Assembly: GCF_013367775.1 (NCBI RefSeq)
Contig: NZ_CP055157.1
Coordinates: 3,546,001-3,610,000, forward strand
Source of the DNA: Microbulbifer sp. YPW1
Lineage (GTDB): Bacteria > Pseudomonadota > Gammaproteobacteria > Pseudomonadales > Cellvibrionaceae
Direction of reading: 5' to 3'
Length of the DNA: 64,000 nt
Shown: piece by piece, positions 18,950 to 26,576 of the stretch
Layout: every line of letters starts with the position of its first letter
How positions within the stretch are numbered: the stretch's first letter is position 1
The notes under the pieces: model-generated
Seen by the model: only the letters and a program-made list of their open reading frames with translations
Databases searched by the model: none
What the model was told of the DNA's origin: nothing
Program-made: the position numbers and the translations under genes

Positions 18950-19026
18950 GCGCCCGTAGCTCAGCTGGATAGAGCATCCGCCTTCTAAGCGGATGGTCGC
19001 AGGTTCGAGTCCTGCCGGGCGTGCCA
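18950..19026 (+). tRNA. tRNA-Arg (anticodon TCT)
   Basis: 77 bases, acceptor GCGCCCG/CGGGCGT, anticodon stem TCCGC/GCGGA around CTTCTAA, and encoded GCCA end. The first acceptor pair is G-U rather than the usual G-C, which is a small oddity. It follows tRNA-Pro by 16 bases. Confidence 0.95.
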
Positions 19027-19100
19027 TATTCTTATGGTGGCTGAGAGCTCGGTGGACTTGTGACAGTCCGGAGAGAGCTTAAAGTCGCAGGACTATTCCG

Positions 19101-19166
19101 GCCCATCAGCATAGCTGATGGGCGTCGAAACACTCGCAAAGCTTCGCTTTGCAGGCAAGTGTTTCG
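19101..19166. repeat. Two consecutive hairpins in the tRNA-Arg/tRNA-His spacer
   Basis: GCCCATCAGC (19101-19110) and GCTGATGGGC (19114-19123) form a perfect 10-bp stem with loop ATA. Directly after it, CGAAACACT (19126-19134) pairs with AGTGTTTCG (19158-19166), enclosing an inner perfect 7-bp stem GCAAAGC/GCTTTGC with loop TTC (19136-19152). No T-run follows, so neither is an ordinary terminator. Just downstream TCCTGCCGGGC repeats the 3' end of tRNA-Arg, suggesting a partial duplication. A role in precursor processing is possible but unproven. Confidence 0.7.
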
Positions 19167-19237
19167 ATCCTGCCGGGCTTTGTGCCAGGGAGGGAATTGT
19201 TGTGTTGCCACAAGGCACAACGTAAATCGCTACTATG

Positions 19238-19313
19238 GTGGCCGTAGCTCAGTTGGTAGAGCACAGGATTGTGGCTCCTGAGGTCGCGGGTTCGATCCCC
19301 GTCGGCCACCCCA
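19238..19313 (+). tRNA. tRNA-His (anticodon GTG)
   Basis: 76 bases with acceptor GTGGCCG/CGGCCAC, anticodon stem CAGGA/TCCTG around TTGTGGC, and encoded CCA. The base before it (G at 19237) can pair with the discriminator C at 19310, the extra G-1 typical of tRNA-His. Last gene of the operon. Confidence 0.97.
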
Positions 19314-19334
19314 TATATGACCTTTTGGTCCCGT

Positions 19335-19362
19335 AAAACCCGGCTTTATGCCGGGTTTTTTG
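19335..19362 (+). terminator. Rho-independent terminator of the tRNA-Pro-Arg-His operon
   Basis: A 10-bp stem AAAACCCGGC/GCCGGGTTTT with loop TTTAT, followed by more T residues, 21 bases after the tRNA-His CCA. Confidence 0.9.
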
Positions 19363-19494
19363 GTTTTGGGACTTTATTGTTCTATCGGTTGCCTTTACCT
19401 GCACTGGGGCGATCTAGGATAATGCGCGCCAGTTTTTGTAATTTCGGCCGACGTTTGGGTCGAGTTTTGTCATTAAAGTACTTAGGGGATAAAT

Positions 19495-20118
19495 GTGACG
19501 GAAGTAGTGGAGCGCAAGGCAACCAATGTTCACTGGCACGATGGCGATGTAACTCGCGGTGATCGTGCTGCCATGTTGGGTCATAAAGGCGTGACTCTTT
19601 GGTTCACCGGGCTGTCCGGTTCCGGCAAGAGTACAGTTGCCGTTGCTGTTGAAAAAGCGCTGACCGCGCGCGGTGTGCTCAGCTACCGTCTGGATGGCGA
19701 CAATATCCGTCTTGGTATCAACTCCAACCTGGGCTTCTCTGCAGAAGATCGCCAGGAAAATATCCGTCGCGTGGGAGAGATTTCCAAGCTGTTCGCGGAT
19801 ACCGGTGTTGTGGTGCTGAGCAGCTTTATCAGCCCCTACGCGGAAGACCGCGCTCTGGTGCGCAAGGTACACGAAGAAGGTGACCTGCCGTTCATGGAAG
19901 TGTTTGTCGACTGTTCCCTGGAAGCGGCGGAAGAGCGCGACCCTAAAGGCCTGTATAAAAAGGCACGCGCAGGCGAAATCCGCGGTTTTACCGGAATCGA
20001 CGATCCCTACGAAGCGCCCGTTAACGCAGAGCTGCACCTGCGCACTGACCAGATGACCCTGGAGCAGGAAGTTGACGCTGTTATCCAGTCTCTGCAGGAG
20101 CGCGGCATCATCGTTTGA
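19495..20118 (+). CDS. cysC: Adenylyl-sulfate (APS) kinase
   Basis: Phosphorylates APS to PAPS, the universal sulfate donor and an intermediate of assimilation, in the cytoplasm. 207 residues from a GTG start, with the P-loop GLSGSGKST at 39-47, the DGDNIR motif at about 68-73 that binds APS, and the SSFISPY segment around 110-116 carrying the family serine. [18 protein letters not shown] near 165-180 is the lid region. It stands alone, without cysD, cysN or cysH beside it, between terminators at 19335 and 20187, so it is a single-gene unit. PAPS would serve the several sulfotransferase-like proteins of the polysaccharide locus; that link is inference. Confidence 0.95.
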   Translation: MTEVVERKATNVHWHDGDVTRGDRAAMLGHKGVTLWFTGLSGSGKSTVAVAVEKALTARGVLSYRLDGDNIRLGINSNLGFSAEDRQENIRRVGEISKLFADTGVVVLSSFISPYAEDRALVRKVHEEGDLPFMEVFVDCSLEAAEERDPKGLYKKARAGEIRGFTGIDDPYEAPVNAELHLRTDQMTLEQEVDAVIQSLQERGIIV

Positions 20119-20186
20119 TGCGCCACCTCAGCGCAAACGCCGCCGGCATGGGTTGTCGGGGCTTAATGTGCTGTGATTCGCCGTAA

Positions 20187-20216
20187 CCGGAGCAAAAAAA
20201 TCCCTTTTTGCTCCGG
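20187..20216. terminator. Bidirectional terminator hairpin downstream of cysC
   Basis: CCGGAGCAAAAA and TTTTTGCTCCGG form a perfect 12-bp stem with a 6-base loop. The A-rich and T-rich stem base makes it able to end transcription from either side; only cysC runs into it here. Confidence 0.8.
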
Positions 20217-20412
20217 ATTTCCCTCCCTTATTTCCCTTGCTTTCTCCTCGTTCAGCGTGCGTCATCAGCGGCTTGCTTTTGCTGAATTTTCTTCGAGTTT
20301 ACTCATCCGCCAACTCCCCGACGCTTTTCCCGGCGCCACATATACTGTTGCTGTGCCAGCCTCAATTTAAAAACTCGCTGGCACATGGAACACATGGCGT
20401 ACGGAGGCGCAT

Positions 20413-22818
20413 ATGGCTTGGAGCGCATGGAATCGCTCTGCGCGGTTTACTACCCGCCGGGTGGTAACTGGAGTAATCGCTTCATTTTTTGTCCTACTGG
20501 GACTGGGCGGGTGGTATGTTTACGAGAAGCTGCCACGCCTGCCCGGGGTGCCTAAGGCGCCGGTAGTGGGTGTACCCGAAGGGGCGCTGGATCATGCGCC
20601 CATCCCCGCATATCGCGGTGACCATCCGCGCAAAAGTGGTCGCCCCGCAGAATACTATCCATTCCCGATTACTATTGGTGGAGCGGGGCCGGTGGAAACC
20701 CTTTTCGCGGGGCCGTCCACCTATCCCTTTCTGTGTGGCGCCAATAAAGTTACCGGCTCCCAGCCGCTGGTGGACAATCATGACGGCGAAGGGGTGCCGG
20801 TCTTTTCCCTGGATGTCGAGGGAAATCAAACCGAAGAGGTTATCGGCTACAGCCGGGATTGCAGTCACAAGACTTCCGTTGCCTATTACTATCGCAGCAC
20901 TTTGGATGGTGAGTTTTACCCGTTAGAAAATGCCAACGGTGATATTGATCAGGTGACGGTTAACGGAAAATCCACGGAATTTATCGTGCGACTGGAAACC
21001 GGAACCATCAATCGCTTTTTCTATGCCATTGCGGCGTTGCGTGGCGAAGGGGAAACTGCAGAAGCGCCAAATACCAGTAACTGGAATAAGCGGTTGATCT
21101 ATCAGTTTCGAGGCGGTGTTGGGGTCGGGCGTCAGCAGGGGGATATTTCACATCGTGCGATTATCGATCGCCGCGCGGATCAGCTTGCCCGTGGTTATGC
21201 AGTCGTATACTCCACTGCAAATCAGACCAGTAATCACTACAACATCTGGTTAGCTGAGGATACCGCCCGGCGCCTGAAGAAGCAGTTTTCTGCACTTTAT
21301 GCCGAACCAATGTATACCGTGGGTATTGGCGGCTCCGGTGGTGCTATTCAGCAATATCTTCTTGCGCAGAATGCCCCGGGTGTATTGGATGCAGCGCTCC
21401 CGCTGTATTCCTATCCGGATATGGTGAGCCAGACGATCTATGTATTTGATTGTGAGCCGCTGGAGTACTTCTTCGATGTGGTCGCCGCAGATAATCCGCG
21501 CTGGCGTGATGTGCAGGAGCGCGAGGCGGTGATCGGTCTGGCGACCAATCCCGAATTTGAACACCGTTTTAAAATTCTTGAAGATGCCGCGGCGCTTTTC
21601 GATGGCCGTTACCGGACGACCGCAGACGGGGCTTCCGAGTGCGTTCAGGGGTGGCGGGGTCTGGTTCCTCTGGTCAACAATCCCAACTTCATCCATTTCA
21701 GTAAAAGTTTCTCTGATTCCGTAGCGGAGAATACCCATTGGACCCACTGGGAAGACCTGCGTGAGTTCTACGGTGCTGGTCAGGACGGGTACGCCAATAG
21801 CGCTTGGGATAATCAGGGCGTGCAATATGGCCTGAATGCGTTGAAACAGGGAAAGATTACCGTCGACGAATTCCTCCGTCTTAATGCGACTATTGGTGGC
21901 TGGAAAAATCCGACCGAGCAGGGTGGTGAAAAGCTCTGGTTTATGAACGGACAAGTTTTCCCAATGGATCTCTCCGTGTGGAGCGAGCACAACATGAACC
22001 TGGGCAGCCTGGATAATCCTGCGCCGAGAAGTGTAGCCAGTGTTGAGGCAATTGAAGGTATTTATCGCTCTGGTCATGTTTTTCTTGGCGATGTGGAGAT
22101 CCCAATTCTGGATGTGCGCCATTACCTCGATGGAGAGCTGGATATGCATCACAGTCTGGCTTCTTTCTCGAGCAGGGAGCGTATCCGTCGTGCGCGTGGC
22201 CATGCAGATAATCAGCTGATCTGGATGAGTCACAAAAAATACAACCCGGTGGATGAGGCGTTGGATGTCATTGATCACTGGATGCAAAAAATTATCGAGC
22301 ATCCGGAGCGTGGTGTGGCAGGTAACAAGCCAGTTGAGGCTACGGATCGCTGTTTCGACAGGGACGGTAACGTGCTTGCCGCCGGCCCGTCAGTGTGGGA
22401 CGGTGATTGGAATCACAAGCCAGCCGGTGCCTGCATGCGTCAGTACCCCATTCACAGTACGCCGCGCCAGATGTCCGGTGCGCCAATCACCGGTGACGTC
22501 TTCAAGTGTGCCCTGCAGCCGGTTGAACGGGCCGTGGCAAAAGATATCTACGGCAGCGCCACTTCCGGGATCGTCGAGCGCATTGACGATCTGCGGAGAA
22601 TTTTTCCTCAGGGCGTTTGCAATTACAACGCACCGGATGTCGGTCGACCGAAGGGGCCGCTTTTTCCTCACGGTGGTGAGGTTATGATTGCGGGGCATTC
22701 TGTTGGTGCTGATTATCGACAGTCGCCTGGTGAAATTACACAGGAGCAAGATGGGGTTGAGCAGGAGGTTCAGCCCACACCTGTTTCGGTTGACGAATCA
22801 GAGTTGGATGAAGAGTGA
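20413..22818 (+). CDS. Large exported DUF6351-type alpha/beta hydrolase-like protein
   Basis: An 801-residue protein with an N-terminal membrane anchor or uncleaved signal (VVTGVIASFFVLLGLGGWYV, about 17-36) and a large extracytoplasmic part. Around residue 310, TVGIGGSGGAIQQYLL is a G-x-S-x-G nucleophile elbow, the reason for calling it a serine hydrolase of the tannase/alpha-beta hydrolase type. Paired cysteines (CGANK, DCSH, CVQGW, CNYN) suggest disulfides outside the cytoplasm. The last 40 residues are acidic and low in complexity. The family is what I recall as DUF6351, with no known substrate. A good ribosome site ACGGAGG precedes the ATG at 20413. It is a single-gene unit between the cysC terminator and the tRNA-Val promoter. 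Confidence 0.72.
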   Translation: MAWSAWNRSARFTTRRVVTGVIASFFVLLGLGGWYVYEKLPRLPGVPKAPVVGVPEGALDHAPIPAYRGDHPRKSGRPAEYYPFPITIGGAGPVETLFAGPSTYPFLCGANKVTGSQPLVDNHDGEGVPVFSLDVEGNQTEEVIGYSRDCSHKTSVAYYYRSTLDGEFYPLENANGDIDQVTVNGKSTEFIVRLETGTINRFFYAIAALRGEGETAEAPNTSNWNKRLIYQFRGGVGVGRQQGDISHRAIIDRRADQLARGYAVVYSTANQTSNHYNIWLAEDTARRLKKQFSALYAEPMYTVGIGGSGGAIQQYLLAQNAPGVLDAALPLYSYPDMVSQTIYVFDCEPLEYFFDVVAADNPRWRDVQEREAVIGLATNPEFEHRFKILEDAAALFDGRYRTTADGASECVQGWRGLVPLVNNPNFIHFSKSFSDSVAENTHWTHWEDLREFYGAGQDGYANSAWDNQGVQYGLNALKQGKITVDEFLRLNATIGGWKNPTEQGGEKLWFMNGQVFPMDLSVWSEHNMNLGSLDNPAPRSVASVEAIEGIYRSGHVFLGDVEIPILDVRHYLDGELDMHHSLASFSSRERIRRARGHADNQLIWMSHKKYNPVDEALDVIDHWMQKIIEHPERGVAGNKPVEATDRCFDRDGNVLAAGPSVWDGDWNHKPAGACMRQYPIHSTPRQMSGAPITGDVFKCALQPVERAVAKDIYGSATSGIVERIDDLRRIFPQGVCNYNAPDVGRPKGPLFPHGGEVMIAGHSVGADYRQSPGEITQEQDGVEQEVQPTPVSVDESELDEE

Positions 22819-22912
22819 CCTGCTGCTAAATGGGCAAGCGGCCGCAAAAGCGCATGAAACTTGGCGGCAAAAATCGGGCGAAAAGTTTTTGAAATTTTTG
22901 GCGCTTTTTTTG

Positions 22913-22940
22913 TTGACACAAAAATGCTGTCGGGTATGAT
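22913..22940 (+). promoter_or_regulatory. Strong sigma-70 promoter of the tRNA-Val-Asp operon
   Basis: Perfect -35 TTGACA (22913-22918), 16-base spacer, -10 TATGAT (22935-22940), then a GC-rich discriminator GCGCCTC. It lies 63 bases before tRNA-Val, preceded by an A/T-rich stretch that could act as an UP element. Confidence 0.85.
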
Positions 22941-23003
22941 GCGCCTCGTTCTCAGGGGGAACCCCAGAACATAACGGAAATCTTCTCAGGAAGTTACCGA
23001 ATT

Positions 23004-23079
23004 GGGTGGTTAGCTCAGTTGGTAGAGCGGCGCCCTTACAAGGCGTAGGTCACAGGTTCGACCCCTGTACCACCCACCA
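23004..23079 (+). tRNA. tRNA-Val (anticodon TAC)
   Basis: 76 bases with acceptor GGGTGGT/ACCACCC, anticodon stem GCGCC/GGCGT around CTTACAA, T-loop TTCGACC, and encoded CCA. Confidence 0.97.
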
Positions 23080-23105
23080 CTTCCACTGCGGAAGTGCACT
23101 ACCGC

Positions 23106-23182
23106 GGACCGGTAGTTCAGTTGGTTAGAATGCCGGCCTGTCACGCCGGAGGTCGCGGGTTCGAGTCCCGTCCGGTCCGCCA
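23106..23182 (+). tRNA. tRNA-Asp (anticodon GTC)
   Basis: 77 bases with acceptor GGACCGG/CCGGTCC, discriminator G, anticodon stem CCGGC/GCCGG around CTGTCAC, and encoded CCA. The terminal GCCA is also the first four bases of a long inverted repeat. Confidence 0.97.
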
Positions 23183-23232
23183 TATACGCAAAAGGCCCTG
23201 TTCGAAAGAACAGGGCCTTTTGCGTATATGGC
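23179..23232. terminator. Perfect 25-bp inverted repeat closing the tRNA-Val-Asp operon
   Basis: The arms 23179-23203 and 23208-23232 are exact reverse complements with a GAAA loop at 23204-23207. The inner part (AAAAGGCCCTGTTC stem) behaves as a rho-independent terminator with TTTT in the 3' arm; the outer part extends the pairing back into the tRNA-Asp 3' GCCA. The length is unusual for a terminator. Confidence 0.85.
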
Positions 23233-23330
23233 ATTCCGTCCGGCTCTAACCCGCCAGCCAGGTTGCCATCTGTCCGAAACTAAAATATATTTAGGTCATA
23301 TGTCCCCGATAAATTTTCCCCGGAGGCAAA

Positions 23331-23693
23331 ATGGCCAATCCAGCCCACACCCCTCAAGCCACCGAAGATCAGGTTCTTTTGGAGGCCACTCTAAATACCG
23401 CCACCCACTTGGGCCTTAAAAAGAAGGAGCTCAGCGAAATCATCCATCTGGATGACCGTACCCTGCGTCGCCGCAGCGGGCTGGCGCCCCAAAGCGCCGA
23501 AGGGCAATTGGCTCTGTTACTGGTGCGCGCCTATCGCTCTGCCTTCGTACTGATGGGAGGAGAGGAGGGGGCCAGAACCTGGTTTGCTACCGCCAATCGT
23601 GCCTTGAATGGTATACCCAAAGAGCTCGCCTGCCGTATTGATGGGCTGGTGCGGGTCGTGACTTATCTGGATGCCATGCGAGGCAAGGTGTGA
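23331..23693 (+). CDS. Xre/MbcA/ParS-type antitoxin (DUF2384)
   Basis: The DNA-binding antitoxin of a RES-Xre module, expected to neutralise the downstream toxin and repress the shared promoter. 120 residues: an N-terminal helix-turn-helix-like segment (LGLKKKELSEIIHLDDRTLRRR, about 28-49) and a C-terminal DUF2384 toxin-binding domain with the hallmark TWFATANRALNGIPKEL near 84-100. A ribosome site GGAGG lies just before the ATG. The stop overlaps the toxin GTG, giving translational coupling. A 10-base palindrome AAATATATTT at 23283-23292 in the upstream region is a possible operator or -10 site. Confidence 0.88.
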   Translation: MANPAHTPQATEDQVLLEATLNTATHLGLKKKELSEIIHLDDRTLRRRSGLAPQSAEGQLALLLVRAYRSAFVLMGGEEGARTWFATANRALNGIPKELACRIDGLVRVVTYLDAMRGKV

Positions 23694-24472
23694 GTGACTT
23701 GCGCCATAAGATTCGTCAAACCTCTACCCGTCTAATTGGCCGCTTGTATCGCATCATCGAATCCCAGGAAGAGGTTGCCACCAGAAGCCTGGTGGGCAGT
23801 CTGCAAAAGCAAGAGGTGCTGGAAAACCTGCTGGAACAGAGTAAGCCCGCTCGACTGCCGGGCAGCGAACACCTGCATTATCTGCTTGCCACTCCGTTTC
23901 GCTATCCGCCGCTACCCTGGGGATCCCGTTTTGGCGGTACCGCGGAGAGCGGCATTTTCTATGGTAGCAAGACAGTCGATACCGTACTTGCAGAAGCGGC
24001 CTACTATCGGCTGCTATTCCTGAATGACATGGAGCCCGCCCCAAGTGCGCCTGTGACCAGTTACCACCAGGTCTTTTCTGCCAAGTACTGTGCAGACCCC
24101 GGCGTCCGGTTACAGGCACAAGAATGGCAGCCTCACTGGCCGGCGCTAACGCACACCACGGAATACCAGTTCTGCCAGCATCTCGGAGCGCAGATGCGCG
24201 ACTGCGGTATACACGGAATAGAGGCACCATCCGCCCGCGCACTATGTGCAGGAATTGTGCAGCTGCCACCAGAAAATAGCGAAGGCATCAACGTGGCGCT
24301 GTTTACTCCGCAGGCCCTTCTGCGGCGCCCCCCCACCATCGAGGCCGAAGTGACCGCAGAATCCACCGCCGAAGGCGTGTCCTTCCTGGTGAAGTCCGGC
24401 AACAGCGTCCGCTCGAAAAGCTTTGAAAAACAAGCCTTTCTCAAATCCGGTGAACTGCCACAGCCCGCCTGA
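23690..24472 (+). CDS. RES-domain toxin (NAD-depleting type)
   Basis: Toxin of the Xre-RES pair; characterised RES toxins degrade NAD or transfer ADP-ribose. 260 residues from a GTG overlapping the antitoxin stop by four bases. The RES core begins at RLYRI (18-22) and includes RYPPLPWGSRFGG at 71-83 and IFYGSKTVDTVLAEAAYY at 89-106, supplying the conserved arginine R80, tyrosine Y91 and glutamate E102. It carries an N-terminal helical extension like the longer RES proteins. Fourteen bases separate it from the next gene, so read-through is possible. Location immediately after a tRNA operon suggests a mobile accessory module, although composition matches the surroundings. Confidence 0.88.
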   Translation: MSDLRHKIRQTSTRLIGRLYRIIESQEEVATRSLVGSLQKQEVLENLLEQSKPARLPGSEHLHYLLATPFRYPPLPWGSRFGGTAESGIFYGSKTVDTVLAEAAYYRLLFLNDMEPAPSAPVTSYHQVFSAKYCADPGVRLQAQEWQPHWPALTHTTEYQFCQHLGAQMRDCGIHGIEAPSARALCAGIVQLPPENSEGINVALFTPQALLRRPPTIEAEVTAESTAEGVSFLVKSGNSVRSKSFEKQAFLKSGELPQPA

Positions 24473-24486
24473 GTCCCCAAAGAACA

Positions 24487-25434
24487 ATGATCCGTTACCT
24501 CACCGAGCTCAGCCTTGAGGCGTTTACCGAGGCAGCCCGCAATGTGCCTTATCAGCAGATTGACTCTGACCTGTTCCCGGGCATCGACCTCTGGGTCCGC
24601 CGGGATGACCTGATCGATCCGCTGATCTCCGGTAACAAAGCTTACAAACTGATCTACAACCTCCTAGCAGCCAGGGAGCAGGGTAAAGACACCATCGTCA
24701 CCTGTGGTGGCGCCTGGTCAAATCATATCCATGCCACTGCCGCGGCCGGGCAACGCTTCGGATTCAAGACAATTGGTATCATCCGCGGAGAGCGGCCACC
24801 AGTACTGAGTGCAATGCTTCAGGATACGGAGCGGTTCGGGATGGAATTAAAGTTCGTTACCCGTGCGGATTACCGCAAGCGGCATGAGCCTGACTTTCCC
24901 GCAGATCTCGGCCTGAACGGGCCGGGTAGTTGGTTCGTGCCAGAGGGCGGAGCCAATTACCTGGGCGCAAAAGGCGTTCAGCTTCTGGGGCGGTTAGTCG
25001 GAGAGACCAGCCCGGTAGCGTTTGACCAATGCTGGGTGTCTTGTGGTACTGGACTAACACTGGGTGCACTGGCATCCGGCCTTCCATCCATCATCGAGCC
25101 GGTTGGCGTCGCTGTGCTCAAAGCCGAGAAAAGCATTCTGGCGGCGGCCAAAGCATGGAGTCTGGAGAGCGCAGCATCTGCGAGAGTTAAGCTGATCGCC
25201 GATGGGCATCACCGGGGCTACGGGAAAATGAGTGACCAGCTAAGAGCCTTCAAAAGTAAAATTGAGCACCAAGCGGATTTACCCCTTGATCACGTCTACA
25301 CCGCAAAGGTGTTTTATGCCCTCATGAGGCACTGCACTCACTACCAGCAAAAAAAATGGAAAACGCGCCAGGCGAGCATATTGCTGATGCATACCGGGGG
25401 GCTTCAGGGGTGTCGGGGATTGATTAATAAATAA
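24487..25434 (+). CDS. ACC deaminase / D-cysteine desulfhydrase-family PLP enzyme
   Basis: A fold-type II PLP enzyme of the 1-aminocyclopropane-1-carboxylate deaminase/D-cysteine desulfhydrase group. 315 residues; the PLP lysine is K51 in LISGNKAYKL, CGGAWSNHIHATA at about 78-90 is the substrate loop with the serine-asparagine pair, and HTGGLQG near the C-terminus is the usual end motif. Proteins like this in gammaproteobacteria are generally not true ACC deaminases, because the tyrosine and glutamate specificity residues vary, so D-cysteine desulfhydrase or an uncharacterised deaminase is more likely. It follows the RES toxin by 14 bases and is followed by a 245-base gap without a recognisable gene. 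Confidence 0.8.
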   Translation: MIRYLTELSLEAFTEAARNVPYQQIDSDLFPGIDLWVRRDDLIDPLISGNKAYKLIYNLLAAREQGKDTIVTCGGAWSNHIHATAAAGQRFGFKTIGIIRGERPPVLSAMLQDTERFGMELKFVTRADYRKRHEPDFPADLGLNGPGSWFVPEGGANYLGAKGVQLLGRLVGETSPVAFDQCWVSCGTGLTLGALASGLPSIIEPVGVAVLKAEKSILAAAKAWSLESAASARVKLIADGHHRGYGKMSDQLRAFKSKIEHQADLPLDHVYTAKVFYALMRHCTHYQQKKWKTRQASILLMHTGGLQGCRGLINK

Positions 25435-25679
25435 TCTAAAAAGATTGTATTTTGTTCGATTTTTAACCATTTTGGCTGGTGGGCATTCAGTCACAAGTGG
25501 CACCATCGGTGGTTCGACTCACACTTTTCACTCAGGCATAATCACCTGTCAATTTGCGCGTTCGTGTCTGATTAAGGATCACTTGCGGGCCCTTGGTGGG
25601 TTAAAAAGTAAACAATCCTGCCGGTAAAAACACGTAGCAACGATAACTACACTGGCCCAGATTCGGGCACCTTGGGGGA

Positions 25680-26555
25680 GTGGTGTCGGAATTTCAGAAC
25701 ATCGGCCTGATCGGTCGAACAGAAAGTGATAGTGCAGTCCTTTCGCTGAGGCGCCTGATGGCGTTTCTGGAGCGTGAGGGCTACTCCGTCGTGCTCGAAA
25801 AAAATACAGCCAATGATGTCGCAGATCACAAGGCACGTGTTTCCAGCAAAGACAAGCTGGGTGAGCTCTGCGACCTGGTGATCGTAGTGGGCGGCGATGG
25901 CAGCCTGCTAGCTGCAGCCCGCGCCCTCGCAAAGTTTAGTGTTCCCCTTCTGGGCATCAACCGTGGCCGTCTCGGCTTCCTTACCGACATCACCCCTGAC
26001 GAGATTGAACAGAAAGTAGGTGAGGTGCTTTCCGGCAAGTACATGGCTGAAAGCCGCTTTCTACTTGATATGTCTGTTACCCGGGATGGTAAACCAATCG
26101 GCAAAGGCTCATCACTTAATGATGTGGTTATTCACCCTGGTGAATATATCCGCATGATTGAGTTTGACCTTTATATCGACGGCCAGTTTGTTTACACCCA
26201 GCGGTCCGATGGCCTGATCGTTTCAACACCCACCGGGTCTACAGCTTATGCGCTCTCCGGCGGTGGGCCCATCATGCACCCTAAGCTCGATGCGATCGTT
26301 GTTGTGCCCCTCAATCCGCACACGCTCAGTAGTCGGCCGATCGTCGTTGAAGGCAGCAGTGAGTTCAAAATCATTATCGGTGAGCAAAATACAGCCCATT
26401 CGTATGTGACCTGTGATGGTCATGACCAGGTGGTGACCGAGCCCGGGGATGTCATTCGAATACATAAGAAGCCACACAGGCTCACGCTGATTCACCCGAT
26501 CGATCACAATTTTTACGAAACCTGCCGCTCCAAGCTGAACTGGCAAAATAACTAA
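25680..26555 (+). CDS. nadK: NAD kinase
   Basis: Phosphorylates NAD to NADP with ATP or polyphosphate. 291 residues with the catalytic GGDG at 71-74 (VVGGDGSLL), NRGRLGFLTD near 100, and the substrate loop STPTGSTAYALSGGGP near 181-196, all standard. Two tandem GTG codons (25680 and 25683) can serve as start, preceded by GGGGGAG; there is no ATG. It ends 21 bases before manC, so the first sugar-nucleotide gene of the polysaccharide locus may be read from the nadK promoter. Confidence 0.96.
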   Translation: MVSEFQNIGLIGRTESDSAVLSLRRLMAFLEREGYSVVLEKNTANDVADHKARVSSKDKLGELCDLVIVVGGDGSLLAAARALAKFSVPLLGINRGRLGFLTDITPDEIEQKVGEVLSGKYMAESRFLLDMSVTRDGKPIGKGSSLNDVVIHPGEYIRMIEFDLYIDGQFVYTQRSDGLIVSTPTGSTAYALSGGGPIMHPKLDAIVVVPLNPHTLSSRPIVVEGSSEFKIIIGEQNTAHSYVTCDGHDQVVTEPGDVIRIHKKPHRLTLIHPIDHNFYETCRSKLNWQNN

Positions 26556-26576
26556 TTCCAAGAGGTAGGAATACTA

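Noticed and set aside
25435..25679. JUMPstart element or other capsule-type regulator upstream of the glycan locus
   Set aside because: No GGCGGTAG core or long conserved upstream element was found in this gap.
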